The notes below the pieces were generated by a model that saw only the letters and a program-made list of their open reading frames with translations, was not told where the DNA came from and searched no databases. From assembly GCF_041435335.1 (NCBI RefSeq), contig NZ_CP108430.1, positions 4,178,501 through 4,242,500 on the forward strand: DNA of 64,000 nt. The letters are read 5' to 3'. Below, piece after piece: positions 1 to 7,662 of this stretch. Source of the stretch: Streptomyces sp. NBC_01283. GTDB lineage: Bacteria; Actinomycetota; Actinomycetes; Streptomycetales; Streptomycetaceae. The number at the start of each line of letters is the position of its first letter. Position 1 is the first letter of the stretch. A program made the position numbers and the translations under genes.

Positions 1-56
1 AGGCGCGCCACGAGCGGGACGCTCATGGGGATGCGGTGCGCGGCTGCTGTCTTCAT
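1..56 (-). CDS. N-terminal fragment of an unidentified protein
   Basis: A reading frame opens with ATG at 56 and runs leftward off the window edge. The visible 18 residues begin MKTAAAHRIPMSVPLVAR. No Shine-Dalgarno sequence is obvious upstream; the AT-richer stretch 57-115 looks like its promoter region. The fragment is too short to assign a family. It points away from the DUF4229 gene, so the two are not co-transcribed. Confidence 0.4.
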   Translation of the reverse strand, partial: MKTAAAHRIPMSVPLVAR

Positions 57-163
57 GTCGAACACGTTAACACTTGAACTTTGGGAACATCAAAGGTCTT
101 GTTTGAGGTAGACGGGGCCAATCCGAGGCAGAGATGCCACAGGAACCCATGAAACGCACGAAA

Positions 164-197
164 CCCCGGCACTGGAGCAGGTGCTCCGGTGCCGGGG
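164..197 (-). terminator. Hairpin terminator downstream of the DUF4229 gene
   Basis: The inverted repeat pairs 164-179 with 182-197, with one G-T wobble. It is GC-rich and has no T-tract, as is usual in Streptomyces. It lies about 45 bases past the DUF4229 stop codon. Confidence 0.7.
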
Positions 198-241
198 TCG
201 AGTTACGTGTGTGACGAAGACGACGGCTTCGCGGACGAAGG

Positions 242-532
242 CTACGACTTCGCGCGAGCGGCGTCGTCCGCGAGGTCCTCCTGGGTGCGGTTCGCCTCCA
301 GGTTGGCCTTGGTGCGCTCCACGCGCTCGACGACCTGGATCGACGCCCGGTCCCGCTCCCCCCGCAGCAGCACGAAGCTGATGGGCGCGGAGATGACGAG
401 CGCGAGCAGCATCACCCAGAGGAGGTTGGAGTCCCCGAGCCCCTTCGGCAGGATCCCGGCGTAGACAAGTCCCCAGACCGCGAAAAAGCAGCCCACGAAG
501 ACCCCGAGGCGCATCAGCGTGTAGCGGAGCAT
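242..532 (-). CDS. DUF4229 domain small membrane protein
   Basis: This 96-residue protein has two predicted membrane segments (about residues 8-27 and 36-56) followed by a charged, mostly helical tail rich in Arg, Glu and Ala. That layout matches the actinobacterial DUF4229 family, whose function is unknown. The ATG at 532 is taken as start; a second Met at residue 7 is possible. It stands alone between a GNAT gene upstream and a strong hairpin downstream. In related genomes it sits near menaquinone genes, as here, but no functional link is shown. Confidence 0.8.
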   Translation of the reverse strand: MLRYTLMRLGVFVGCFFAVWGLVYAGILPKGLGDSNLLWVMLLALVISAPISFVLLRGERDRASIQVVERVERTKANLEANRTQEDLADDAARAKS

Positions 533-576
533 GTCAATCCACTCTTCCGTTCCGAAATGGGCCCGAGTAGGACGAG

Positions 577-601
577 CCCCTCCAGTGAAGCATGGGAGGG
601 G
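577..601 (-). terminator. Possible terminator after the GNAT gene
   Basis: CCCCTCC (577-583) pairs with GGAGGGG (595-601) around an 11-base loop, 38 bases past the GNAT stop codon. It is short, so termination is plausible rather than certain. Confidence 0.4.
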
Positions 602-638
602 GCGCGCTCAGCAAGGGGGTGAGCCCTCCGGTGAACCG

Positions 639-1163
639 TCAGCCGAGCGGGAGCAGCATCGTGATGTCGTCGCGGTCGTCACCGGGGGCCACCCGGATCG
701 CGCCGGGCACGCGTCCGACCTCCTTGTATCCGCAGGACTCGTAGAACCGGTCGACTCCCGTGCCGCCCCGGCAGGTGAGCCGGATCGCCTCGATGCCGTC
801 GAGCCCGCGGGCGGCGTCCGCCGCGGCGGCCATCAGGTCGCGCCCGTACCCCTTGCCCTGATGCCTGGGGTGCACCATCACCACGTACAGCCAGATCCAG
901 TGCCTCATCAGCCGGTGGGTGTTGTACGCGAGGAAGGCGGTCGCGGCGACGGTGCCGTCCTCGTCGTACCCGACGAGGAGCCGGGTGTGCCCCTCGCTCA
1001 GTTGCGTCAGGCGCTTGACCCACTCGGGACGGATGTCGTCGACCGTCACGGGCGGCACGAAACCGACGGCTCCGCCGGCGTTGGACACGTCCGCCCAGAG
1101 CGCGAGCACGCCGTCGCGCAGAGCGGGATCGATCTCGGGGTCCAGGCGGAAGGTAAGTGTCAT
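639..1163 (-). CDS. GNAT family N-acetyltransferase
   Basis: This 174-residue protein carries a GNAT fold. The acetyl-CoA pyrophosphate-binding motif A is visible as HPRHQGKGYGRDLM, at about residues 98-111, on a strand-helix junction following WIWLYVVMV. The C-terminal YESCGYKEVGR matches the closing GNAT motif, where a Tyr often acts as general acid. The acceptor substrate cannot be read from sequence. It is monocistronic and upstream of the DUF4229 gene on the same strand. Confidence 0.88.
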   Translation of the reverse strand: MTLTFRLDPEIDPALRDGVLALWADVSNAGGAVGFVPPVTVDDIRPEWVKRLTQLSEGHTRLLVGYDEDGTVAATAFLAYNTHRLMRHWIWLYVVMVHPRHQGKGYGRDLMAAAADAARGLDGIEAIRLTCRGGTGVDRFYESCGYKEVGRVPGAIRVAPGDDRDDITMLLPLG

Positions 1164-1235
1164 AGCCGAAGGCTAACCATTACATCTACCGGGCCTCAAC
1201 CGCGTTCCGCATCCCGGACAGCACCCGTGACGCAG

Positions 1236-1264
1236 CGAGCCCCGGCCCATGGGGCCGGGGCTCG
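1236..1264 (-). terminator. Terminator of mqnE
   Basis: A perfect 13-bp GC-rich stem (1236-1248 with 1252-1264) has a 3-base loop and begins about 22 bases past the mqnE stop codon. Confidence 0.75.
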
Positions 1265-1285
1265 CGCGTGGTGCACGGCGGGCGG

Positions 1286-2449
1286 TCAGACCCGCATCGC
1301 CTGCGGGGTCTCCCGGAGCGAGAGGTCCGGCCCCTCGTACTCACGGATCGACTCGTAGCGCGTGTTGCGCTCGACGGGCCGGAAGCCCGCCTCGCGGATG
1401 AGGTCGAGCAGGTCCTCGCGGGTCAGCTTGTTCGGCGTGCCGAAGTTGTCCGCGTCGTGCGTGATCTTGTACTCGACGACCGAGCCGTCCATGTCGTCCG
1501 CGCCGTGCTGCAGCGCGAGCTGCGTGGTCTGCAGGCCGTGCATGACCCAGAAGACCTTGACGTGCGGGACGTTGTCGAAGAGGAGGCGCGAGACCGCGAA
1601 GGTCTTCAGGGCCTCGGCGCCGGACGCCATGGTGGTGCGCGCCTGGAGCTTGTTGCGGACCTTGCCGTCCTTCATGTCCACGAAGTCGTGCTGGTAGCGC
1701 AGCGGGATGAAGACCTGGAACCCGCCGGTCTCGTCCTGCAGTTCACGCAGCCGCAGCACGTGGTCGACCCGGTGCCGGGGCTCCTCGATGTGGCCGTACA
1801 GCATCGTGCACGGGGTCTTGAGACCCTTCTCGTGCGCGAGGCGGTGGATGCGCGACCAGTCCTCCCAGTGGGTGCGGTGGTCGACGATGTGCTGGCGGAC
1901 CTCCCAGTCGAAGATCTCCGCACCGCCGCCGGTCAGCGACTCAAGACCGGCCTCGATCAGCTCGTCGAGGATGTCGGACGCCGACATCCCCGAGATCGTC
2001 TCGAAGTGGTGGATCTCCGTGGCCGTGAACGCCTTCAGGGACACGTCCGGGAGCGCCTTCTTGAGCTCGCTCAGCGAACGCGGGTAGTAGCGCCACGGCA
2101 GGTTGGGGTGCAGGCCGTTGACGATGTGCAGCTCGGTGAGGTTCTCGCCCTCCATCGCCTTGGCGAGGCGGACGGCCTCCTCGATGCGCATCGTGTACGC
2201 GTCCTTCTCGCCCGGCTTGCGCTGGAACGAGCAGTACGCGCACGAGGCGGTGCACACGTTCGTCATGTTGAGGTGGCGGTTGACGTTGAAGTGCACGACG
2301 TCGCCGTTCTTGCGCGTGCGCACCTCGTGGGCGAGACCGCCGAGCCAGGCCAGGTCGTCCGAGTCGTAGAGGGCGATGCCGTCCTCGCGGGACAGCCGCT
2401 CACCGTCCCGGACCTTCTGCTCCAGCTCGCGCTTGAGCCCAGCGTCCAT
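1286..2449 (-). CDS. mqnE: Aminodeoxyfutalosine synthase (radical SAM)
   Basis: MqnE joins 3-[(1-carboxyvinyl)oxy]benzoate to S-adenosylmethionine to give aminodeoxyfutalosine, the second step of the futalosine route to menaquinone. The 387-residue length fits the family. The CX3CX2C cluster motif is CTASCAYC, with Cys66, Cys70 and Cys73 binding a [4Fe-4S] cluster. The family-typical N-terminal context NVNRHLNMTNVC is present. The start at 2449 follows a GGAGAGG-like ribosome site. It lies 60 bases downstream of the Lrp/AsnC gene on the same strand and may share its transcript. The later-step genes mqnL, mqnP and mqnM follow upstream in the window. Confidence 0.96.
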   Translation of the reverse strand: MDAGLKRELEQKVRDGERLSREDGIALYDSDDLAWLGGLAHEVRTRKNGDVVHFNVNRHLNMTNVCTASCAYCSFQRKPGEKDAYTMRIEEAVRLAKAMEGENLTELHIVNGLHPNLPWRYYPRSLSELKKALPDVSLKAFTATEIHHFETISGMSASDILDELIEAGLESLTGGGAEIFDWEVRQHIVDHRTHWEDWSRIHRLAHEKGLKTPCTMLYGHIEEPRHRVDHVLRLRELQDETGGFQVFIPLRYQHDFVDMKDGKVRNKLQARTTMASGAEALKTFAVSRLLFDNVPHVKVFWVMHGLQTTQLALQHGADDMDGSVVEYKITHDADNFGTPNKLTREDLLDLIREAGFRPVERNTRYESIREYEGPDLSLRETPQAMRV

Positions 2450-2511
2450 ACCCCGGCCGCCTCTCCATGTCTATATGCCTGCGTAAATCGAGCCTCGCCA
2501 ACGGTACGCCT

Positions 2512-2973
2512 CTACCCCTGCGACTCCTCGGGCAGCTCCCCGACGCGGTTCTCCCACTTCGTGGAGAGCACGATCGTCGTACGCGTCCTGGAGACGCCCT
2601 TCGTGCCGCTCAGCCTGCGGATCGTCTTCTCCAGGCCGTCCACGTCGGTGGCCCGGATCTTGAGCATGTACGAGTCGTCGCCCGCGATGAACCAGCAGTC
2701 CTCGATCTCGTGCAGGTCCTTGAGGCGCCGCGCCACGTCCTCGTGGTCGGCGGCGTCCGAGAGGGAGATGCCGATGAGGGCGATCACGCCCAGGCCGAGC
2801 GAGGCGGAGTCCACGGTCGCGCGGTAGCCGGTGATGACACCCGCCGCTTCGAGGCGGTTGATCCGGTCCGTGACGCTCGGTCCCGAGAGGCCGACGAGCC
2901 GGCCGAGTTCGGCGTACGAGGCCCTGCCGTTCTCGCGCAGGGCCTGGATGAGCTGCCTGTCCACGGCGTCCAT
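2512..2973 (-). CDS. Lrp/AsnC family transcriptional regulator
   Basis: The N-terminal winged helix begins DAVDRQLIQALRENGRASYA and contains the recognition helix SGPSVTDRINRLEAAGVI. The C-terminal half is the ligand-binding RAM domain, roughly residues 65-140. I chose ATG at 2973 (153 aa) because AAAGG lies 10-11 bases upstream; a longer reading from 2991 has no ribosome site. It is upstream of mqnE on the same strand and divergent from the 42-residue gene. Repeated GAATCT motifs and an ACAGGG/CCCTGT repeat in the divergent gap are candidate autoregulatory sites. The effector is unknown. Confidence 0.87.
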   Translation of the reverse strand: MDAVDRQLIQALRENGRASYAELGRLVGLSGPSVTDRINRLEAAGVITGYRATVDSASLGLGVIALIGISLSDAADHEDVARRLKDLHEIEDCWFIAGDDSYMLKIRATDVDGLEKTIRRLSGTKGVSRTRTTIVLSTKWENRVGELPEESQG

Positions 2974-3020
2974 AGGTGCGATGCCTTTCATTATTCAGCG
3001 ATACCGCGAGTCTATGTGTA

Positions 3021-3089
3021 GAATCTAAGGTGCAACAGGGTCCAAGCCCTGTGAATCTTTCGGAATCTCCGCCACTTGGCGTCGATTCT
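3021..3089. promoter_or_regulatory. Candidate Lrp/AsnC operator region
   Basis: The gap between the AsnC gene and the divergent 42-residue gene holds GAATCT at 3021-3026, 3053-3058 and 3063-3068, an inverted copy at 3084-3089, and the inverted repeat ACAGGG (3035-3040)/CCCTGT (3047-3052). Multiple spaced half-sites suit an octameric Lrp-type protein. Binding is inferred. Confidence 0.4.
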
Positions 3090-3136
3090 TCAAACCACAC
3101 TGCGTTTCAAACGACACCTCAGGAGTGAGACACCCC

Positions 3137-3265
3137 GTGTACTCGATCGAGATGGCCTACGCCCGGATGCGCGAGCTGCAGGACCTGGCCAACCGCTCGC
3201 GTGCCCACCAGACCACCGCGCACCAGGCCGAGCGCCGCACGAAGCGCGCCGCCAAGAAGCGCTAA
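3137..3265 (+). CDS. Small basic conserved-type protein, 42 residues
   Basis: A GTG start at 3137 follows AGGAG at 11 bases, and 43 codons run to TAA. The product begins MYSIEMAYARMRELQDL and ends RRTKRAAKKR. The first two thirds look like one amphipathic helix (MRELQDLANRSRAH); the tail is strongly basic. Codon third positions are GC-rich, as in the neighbours. The gene is divergent from the AsnC regulator and its last 4 bases overlap the 3' end of the UbiX-type gene on the other strand. I do not recognise a function; the ribosome site and codon bias argue that it is translated. Confidence 0.65.
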   Translation: MYSIEMAYARMRELQDLANRSRAHQTTAHQAERRTKRAAKKR

Positions 3266-3942
3266 CCCCCCGAAGGGGCAGAGCCTCCACCGAGCTCTCC
3301 CTTCCAGCGGCGGTACAGCCGATGCGGCACTTCCGCCGCGTCGAGCGTCCGCCCGGCGACGAAGTCCACCAGATCCTGGATGTGCGTCGCCCCCGCGTAG
3401 AACGCCGGAGAGGCGGGCAGCACGATCGCGCCCGCCTCGTCCAGCGTCACCAAGTGCTTCAGCGTCTGTCCGTTGAGCGGTGTCTCGCGTACGCAGACGA
3501 CCAGCTTCCGGCCTTCCTTGAGCGTCACGCTCGCCGACCGCTGCAGCAGATCCTTCGAGAGCCCCAGCGCCACCCCGGCCACGCACGCCGTGGACGCGGG
3601 CACGATCAGCATCCCCTTGGTCGCGTACGACCCCGACGAAGGACCGGCGGCCAGATCCCCGGCCGCCCAGTACCGCACGTCGTCCACCGGCACGTCGAAG
3701 GCCGCCGGCTTGCCGTCGGCACCCCGCCCGAGCCACTCCCGCAGGTCCTCCTGCCAGTGCGCGTCCCGGAAGGAGATGCCCGTCTCGTCGAGGATCGTCA
3801 GGCGTGAGGCCCGCGAGACCACCAGGTCGACGCTCTCCCCCGCCGCGAGCAGCGCCCGCAGCACGGCGGTGGCGTACGGAGTACCCGAGGCCCCCGACAC
3901 CCCCACGATCCAAGGCTTACGCTGCGTATCTCCTGGCTTCAC
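3262..3942 (-). CDS. mqnM: UbiX-type flavin prenyltransferase for menaquinone synthesis
   Basis: UbiX proteins attach dimethylallyl phosphate to FMN, making the prenylated-FMN cofactor needed by the UbiD partner. The N-terminal flavodoxin-like phosphate loop reads GVSGASGTPYA (residues 14-24). The later segments MLIVPASTACVAGVALG and LKEGRKLVVCVRETPL are typical of the family. Length is 226 residues. The GTG start at 3942 lies 9 bases after the mqnP stop codon, so this is the last gene of an mqnL-mqnP-mqnM operon. The name mqnM follows the published futalosine nomenclature as I recall it. Confidence 0.93.
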   Translation of the reverse strand: MKPGDTQRKPWIVGVSGASGTPYATAVLRALLAAGESVDLVVSRASRLTILDETGISFRDAHWQEDLREWLGRGADGKPAAFDVPVDDVRYWAAGDLAAGPSSGSYATKGMLIVPASTACVAGVALGLSKDLLQRSASVTLKEGRKLVVCVRETPLNGQTLKHLVTLDEAGAIVLPASPAFYAGATHIQDLVDFVAGRTLDAAEVPHRLYRRWKGELGGGSAPSGG

Positions 3943-3951
3943 GCTGTGAGC

Positions 3952-4875
3952 CTAGACGGTCAGTCCGCGCACCAGCAGGTCGAGGAGGGCGCAGACGAAC
4001 AGCGCGATGCCGATGAAGCCGTTGACCTGGAAGAAGGCCCGGTTGAGGCGCGTGAGGTCGTGCGGCTTCACGATGGAGTGCTCGTAGACGAACGCGCCGG
4101 CGACGACCGCGAGGCCGAGCCAGAAGAAGACGCCCGCGCCGGTGGACGCCGCGTACCAGACGAGCAGCAGCGTGGTCACCAGATGGCAGCCGCGCGCGCC
4201 CCGGATCGCGGCGGGGATGCCGAAGCGGGCGGGCACCGAGAGCACGCCGACCTCGCGGTCCGTCTCCACGTCCTGGCAGGCGTAGATCAGGTCGAAGCCG
4301 CCGATCCAGACGCCGACCGCGAGCCCGAGGATGACGGCCTGCCCCGACCACTCGCCGGTGACGGCGATCCAGGCGCCGACCGGGCCCATGGCCTGGGCGA
4401 TGCCGAGGATCGCCTGCGGGAAGTTCGTGAACCGCTTGCCGTAGGGATAGACGACCATCGGGATCACCGCGATGGGCGCCAGCGCCAGGCAGAGCGGGTT
4501 GAGCAGGGCGGCCGAGCCGAGGAACACGACGAGCGCGATGAGCGCGCCGGTCCAGGCGGACTTCACCGAGACCGCGCCCGTGACGAGCTCGCGGTGGGCG
4601 GTCCTCGGGTTACGGGCGTCGATCTCCCGGTCGATGATGCGGTTGGCGGCCATGGCGAACGTGCGCAGGCCCACCATGCAGATGGTGACCAGGAGCAGCC
4701 GCCCCCAGTGGATGTTCTCGTCCAGCTGGAACATCGCGGTCAGCGCGGCGATGTAGGCGAAGGGCAGGGCGAACACCGAGTGCTCGATCATGACGAGGCG
4801 CAGGAACGCCTTGACCTTGCCGGGCGGGGCGGGCTCGGGCCCGAAGAGTTCCGGAGTCGCTGAATCAGCACTCAT
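3952..4875 (-). CDS. mqnP: UbiA-type prenyltransferase for menaquinone synthesis
   Basis: This 307-residue polytopic membrane protein transfers the polyprenyl chain onto the 1,4-dihydroxy-6-naphthoate precursor. The two Asp-rich motifs that bind Mg-diphosphate are visible: NRIIDREIDARN, at about residues 75-86, and YACQDVETDREVG, about residues 203-215. Seven to nine hydrophobic segments surround them. A much longer upstream frame exists, but ATG at 4875 sits 2 bases past the UbiD-type stop codon and starts the conserved region, so I use it. It lies between the UbiD- and UbiX-type genes in one tight operon. Confidence 0.93.
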   Translation of the reverse strand: MSADSATPELFGPEPAPPGKVKAFLRLVMIEHSVFALPFAYIAALTAMFQLDENIHWGRLLLVTICMVGLRTFAMAANRIIDREIDARNPRTAHRELVTGAVSVKSAWTGALIALVVFLGSAALLNPLCLALAPIAVIPMVVYPYGKRFTNFPQAILGIAQAMGPVGAWIAVTGEWSGQAVILGLAVGVWIGGFDLIYACQDVETDREVGVLSVPARFGIPAAIRGARGCHLVTTLLLVWYAASTGAGVFFWLGLAVVAGAFVYEHSIVKPHDLTRLNRAFFQVNGFIGIALFVCALLDLLVRGLTV

Positions 4876-4877
4876 CT

Positions 4878-6335
4878 TTAGAGCCCGTACTCCTTCCAGC
4901 GGCGGTCGACCTTCGACGCCGTCTCCGGGTCGGACTCGACCATGTTCGGCCAGCCCCCGTCCCGGGTGTATCCCTCTTCGGGCAGCTTCTTCGTCGCGTC
5001 GATGCCCGCCTTGCCGCCCCAGAACTGCTGGTAGGAGGCATGGTCGAGGTGGTCGACGGGACCTTCGGCCACCGTCAGGTCGCGCGCGTAGTCGGTGTTG
5101 CCGAGCGCGCGCCAGGACACTTCGTGCAGATCGTGGACGTCGCAATCCTTGTCCACGACCACGATCAGTTTGGTCAGCGACATCATGTGGGCGCCCCAGA
5201 TGGCGTGCATGACCTTCTGCGCGTGCTTCGGATACTTCTTGTCGATCGAGACGATCGCGCAGTTGTGGAAGCCGCCGGACTCCGGCAGGTGGTAGTCCAC
5301 GATGTCCGGGACGATCACCTTGAGCAGGGGCAGGAAGAAGCGCTCGGTGGCGCGGCCGAGGGGGCCGTCCTCCGTCGGCGGGCGGCCGACCACGATCGAC
5401 TGGAGCAGCGGACGCTTCCGCATCGTCACGCAGTCGATCTTCAGGGCGGGGAACGGCTCCTGCGGCGTGTAGAAACCGGTGTGGTCGCCGAAGGGGCCCT
5501 CCGGGAGCATCTCGCCCGGCTCCAGCCAGCCCTCGATGACGACCTCGGCGTGCGCCGGGACCTGGAGCGGGACCGTCTTGCAGTCGACCATCTCGACGCG
5601 CTTGCCCTGGATGAACCCGGCCAGCATGTACTCGTCCATGTCGCCGGGCAGCGGCGCGGTCGACGCGTACGTCACGGCGGGCGGACAGCCGAAGGCGATC
5701 GCGACCGGCAGCTTCTCGCCCCTGCGGGCGGCCACCTGGTAGTGGTTGCGGCTGTCCTTGTGGATCTGCCAGTGCATGCCGATGGTGCGCTTGTCGTGGC
5801 GCTGGAGGCGGTACAGGCCGAGGTTGCGGACGCCGGTGTCCGGGTCCTTGGTGTGGGTCAGGCCCAGGTTGAAGAAGGAGCCGCCGTCCTCGGGCCAGGT
5901 GAAGAGCGCGGGCAGCTTCTCCAGGTCGACGTCGTCGCCGGTGAGGACGACCTCCTGCACGGGCGCGTTGTCGGACTTCACCTTCTTCGGCGGTACGTGC
6001 GTCATCGCGCCGAGCTTCCCGAAGGCCTCGCGCACGCCGACGAAGCCGTGCGGCAGCTCCGGCTTGAGGAGGCCGCCGATCTTCTCGCTGATCTGGCTGT
6101 ACGACTTCAGGCCGAGCGCCTTCAGGAGGCGCCGGTCCGTCCCGTACACGTTCATCGCGAGGGGCATCGCCGAGCCCTTGACGTTCTCGAAGAGGAGCGC
6201 GGGGCCGCCGGACTTCTGCACCCGGTCGGTGATCTCGCCGACCTCCAGATACGGATCGACCTCGGCCTTGATGCGCTTGAGATCGCCCTCGCGCTCCAGT
6301 GCACGGAGCAGGGAGCGAAGATCGTCATAAGCCAT
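4878..6335 (-). CDS. mqnL: UbiD-type decarboxylase for menaquinone synthesis
   Basis: The 485-residue UbiD-family protein decarboxylates the prenylated naphthoate using prenylated FMN made by the adjacent UbiX-type protein. Characteristic segments are GGPALLFENVKGSAMPLAMN near the N-terminus, the prFMN/Mn-binding stretch around GLYRLQRHDKRTIGMHWQIH, and EGPFGDHTGFYTP, at about residues 286-298, containing catalytic-region acids. It is the first gene of the operon. The promoter must lie in the 89-base gap shared with the divergent PLDc_N gene. Confidence 0.95.
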   Translation of the reverse strand: MAYDDLRSLLRALEREGDLKRIKAEVDPYLEVGEITDRVQKSGGPALLFENVKGSAMPLAMNVYGTDRRLLKALGLKSYSQISEKIGGLLKPELPHGFVGVREAFGKLGAMTHVPPKKVKSDNAPVQEVVLTGDDVDLEKLPALFTWPEDGGSFFNLGLTHTKDPDTGVRNLGLYRLQRHDKRTIGMHWQIHKDSRNHYQVAARRGEKLPVAIAFGCPPAVTYASTAPLPGDMDEYMLAGFIQGKRVEMVDCKTVPLQVPAHAEVVIEGWLEPGEMLPEGPFGDHTGFYTPQEPFPALKIDCVTMRKRPLLQSIVVGRPPTEDGPLGRATERFFLPLLKVIVPDIVDYHLPESGGFHNCAIVSIDKKYPKHAQKVMHAIWGAHMMSLTKLIVVVDKDCDVHDLHEVSWRALGNTDYARDLTVAEGPVDHLDHASYQQFWGGKAGIDATKKLPEEGYTRDGGWPNMVESDPETASKVDRRWKEYGL

Positions 6336-6424
6336 GCGTTCCAGTATCGGTCACGGGCTACCCTGGCCGGGTCACCGGGGTTCGCACGCCGCCCTCCCTT
6401 CGTCCTTTGGGGAATCGCGCCACC

Positions 6425-6745
6425 ATGCTCAGGTATCTGCCGTTCCTGCTGGTCCTGGCCGTGTGGATCTATGCCTTCATCGATGTCCTGAACACTCCGG
6501 AGAAGGAGATCAGGCATCTGCCGAAGGTGGTCTGGGTCATCATCGTGCTGCTCTTCGGCGAGGTTCTGCTCGGTCCGATCGCCTGGTTCGTCACGGGCAA
6601 GGTGCGCCACGCTCCCGCCGGAGGCGGTCCGCGCGGCGTGCGCGGCGGGCAGTGGGTGGCGCCGGACGACAACCCGGAGTTCCTGAAGTCCCTCAGGGAC
6701 GAGGACCCCGACGACAAGAAGCGGGACAAGGGCACGGAGAGCTGA
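6425..6745 (+). CDS. PLDc N-terminal-type small membrane protein
   Basis: This 106-residue protein has two membrane segments (about residues 3-20 and 36-59) matching the phospholipase D/nuclease N-terminal (PLDc_N) family, with the hallmark PIAWFVTGK at the end of the second. The soluble tail is charged (DDNPEFLKSLRDEDPDDKK). ATG at 6425 follows GGGGAA. Its stop codon overlaps the start of the LysR gene by one base, indicating coupled translation. These proteins are often cardiolipin-synthase-like remnants or immunity-type proteins; the role here is unknown. Confidence 0.8.
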   Translation: MLRYLPFLLVLAVWIYAFIDVLNTPEKEIRHLPKVVWVIIVLLFGEVLLGPIAWFVTGKVRHAPAGGGPRGVRGGQWVAPDDNPEFLKSLRDEDPDDKKRDKGTES

Positions 6746-7662
6746 TGATGGAACTGCGGCTGCTCGTCACGTTCGAAAAGGTCGCGTCCGTACTCAGCTT
6801 CACTCAGGCCGCGGCCGAGCTGAAGTACGCCCAGTCCAGCGTCACCAGCCAGGTCCGCTCCCTGGAGTCCTCGCTCGGCACCGAACTCTTCGACCGGCTC
6901 GGCAGCCGCATCCGCCTGACGGAGGCCGGTGAGCGCCTGCTCCCCTACGCCCGGCAGATCATCGAGCTGACGGACGAGGCACGTTCCGCGGTCGTCGGTG
7001 CCGGGGAGCCGAGCGGCGCCATCGCGGTCGGCACGATGGAATCGCTGACCTCCTACCGCCTGCCCCCGCTGCTCGAACTCTTCCACCACCGCTACCCGAA
7101 GGTGCAGCTCTCCCTGCGCCCCACCCTGGGCGACGAGACCCGCCACGCGCTGCGGCAGGGGGCGTACGACGTCGGGTTCCTGATGGAGCGGGAGACCGAG
7201 CACGCGGGCCTGGAGACCGAGGTCCTCGCCGAGGAGCCGCTGGTCCTTGTCTGCGCGCCGACGCATCCGCTGGCCGCCGCGCACGGGGCGGACTCGCTCG
7301 CCACGGGCGATCTGGCGTCGGTGCAGCTGGTCGGTACGGAGCCGGGCTGCCCCTACCGGGATCTGTTCGAGGAGGAGCTGCGGGTGCGGAACGGCACCCC
7401 GCCGCCCTTCATGGAGTTCGGCACGATCGAGGCCACCAAGCGGGGTGTCGCCGGTGGCCTCGGGGTGGCGCTGCTTCCGCGGATGGCGGTGCGCGAGGAG
7501 CTGGCCTCGGGGGTGCTCGTCGCGCTGCCGTGGGAGCCACCGTTCATCCTGCACACGCAGCTCGCGTGGCGGTCGGGCAAGCGGCTCGCGGCCCATGTGC
7601 GGCTCTTCATCGAGCAGTCTGTGCGGCTGGTGCGGGAGCAGGCAGCGGAGGCGTCGAAGTAG
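6745..7662 (+). CDS. LysR family transcriptional regulator
   Basis: This 305-residue protein has the N-terminal LysR winged helix (LRLLVTFEKVASVLSFTQAA, then AQSSVTSQVRSLES as recognition helix) and a substrate-binding-protein-like effector domain from about residue 90. The start ATG at 6745 overlaps the preceding TGA; ATG at 6748 is equally possible. The 3' end overlaps the convergent EamA gene by 56 bases, so the two transcripts are antisense to each other. The ligand and targets are unknown. Confidence 0.93.
   Translation: MMELRLLVTFEKVASVLSFTQAAAELKYAQSSVTSQVRSLESSLGTELFDRLGSRIRLTEAGERLLPYARQIIELTDEARSAVVGAGEPSGAIAVGTMESLTSYRLPPLLELFHHRYPKVQLSLRPTLGDETRHALRQGAYDVGFLMERETEHAGLETEVLAEEPLVLVCAPTHPLAAAHGADSLATGDLASVQLVGTEPGCPYRDLFEEELRVRNGTPPPFMEFGTIEATKRGVAGGLGVALLPRMAVREELASGVLVALPWEPPFILHTQLAWRSGKRLAAHVRLFIEQSVRLVREQAAEASK

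Noticed and set aside
1268..2827. A 519-codon open frame on the plus strand
   Set aside because: It is antisense to mqnE, a clear radical SAM enzyme, and has no ribosome site or domain.
5040..6491. A 483-codon open frame on the plus strand
   Set aside because: It is antisense to the UbiD-type gene and consists of low-complexity His/Arg/Val-rich sequence.
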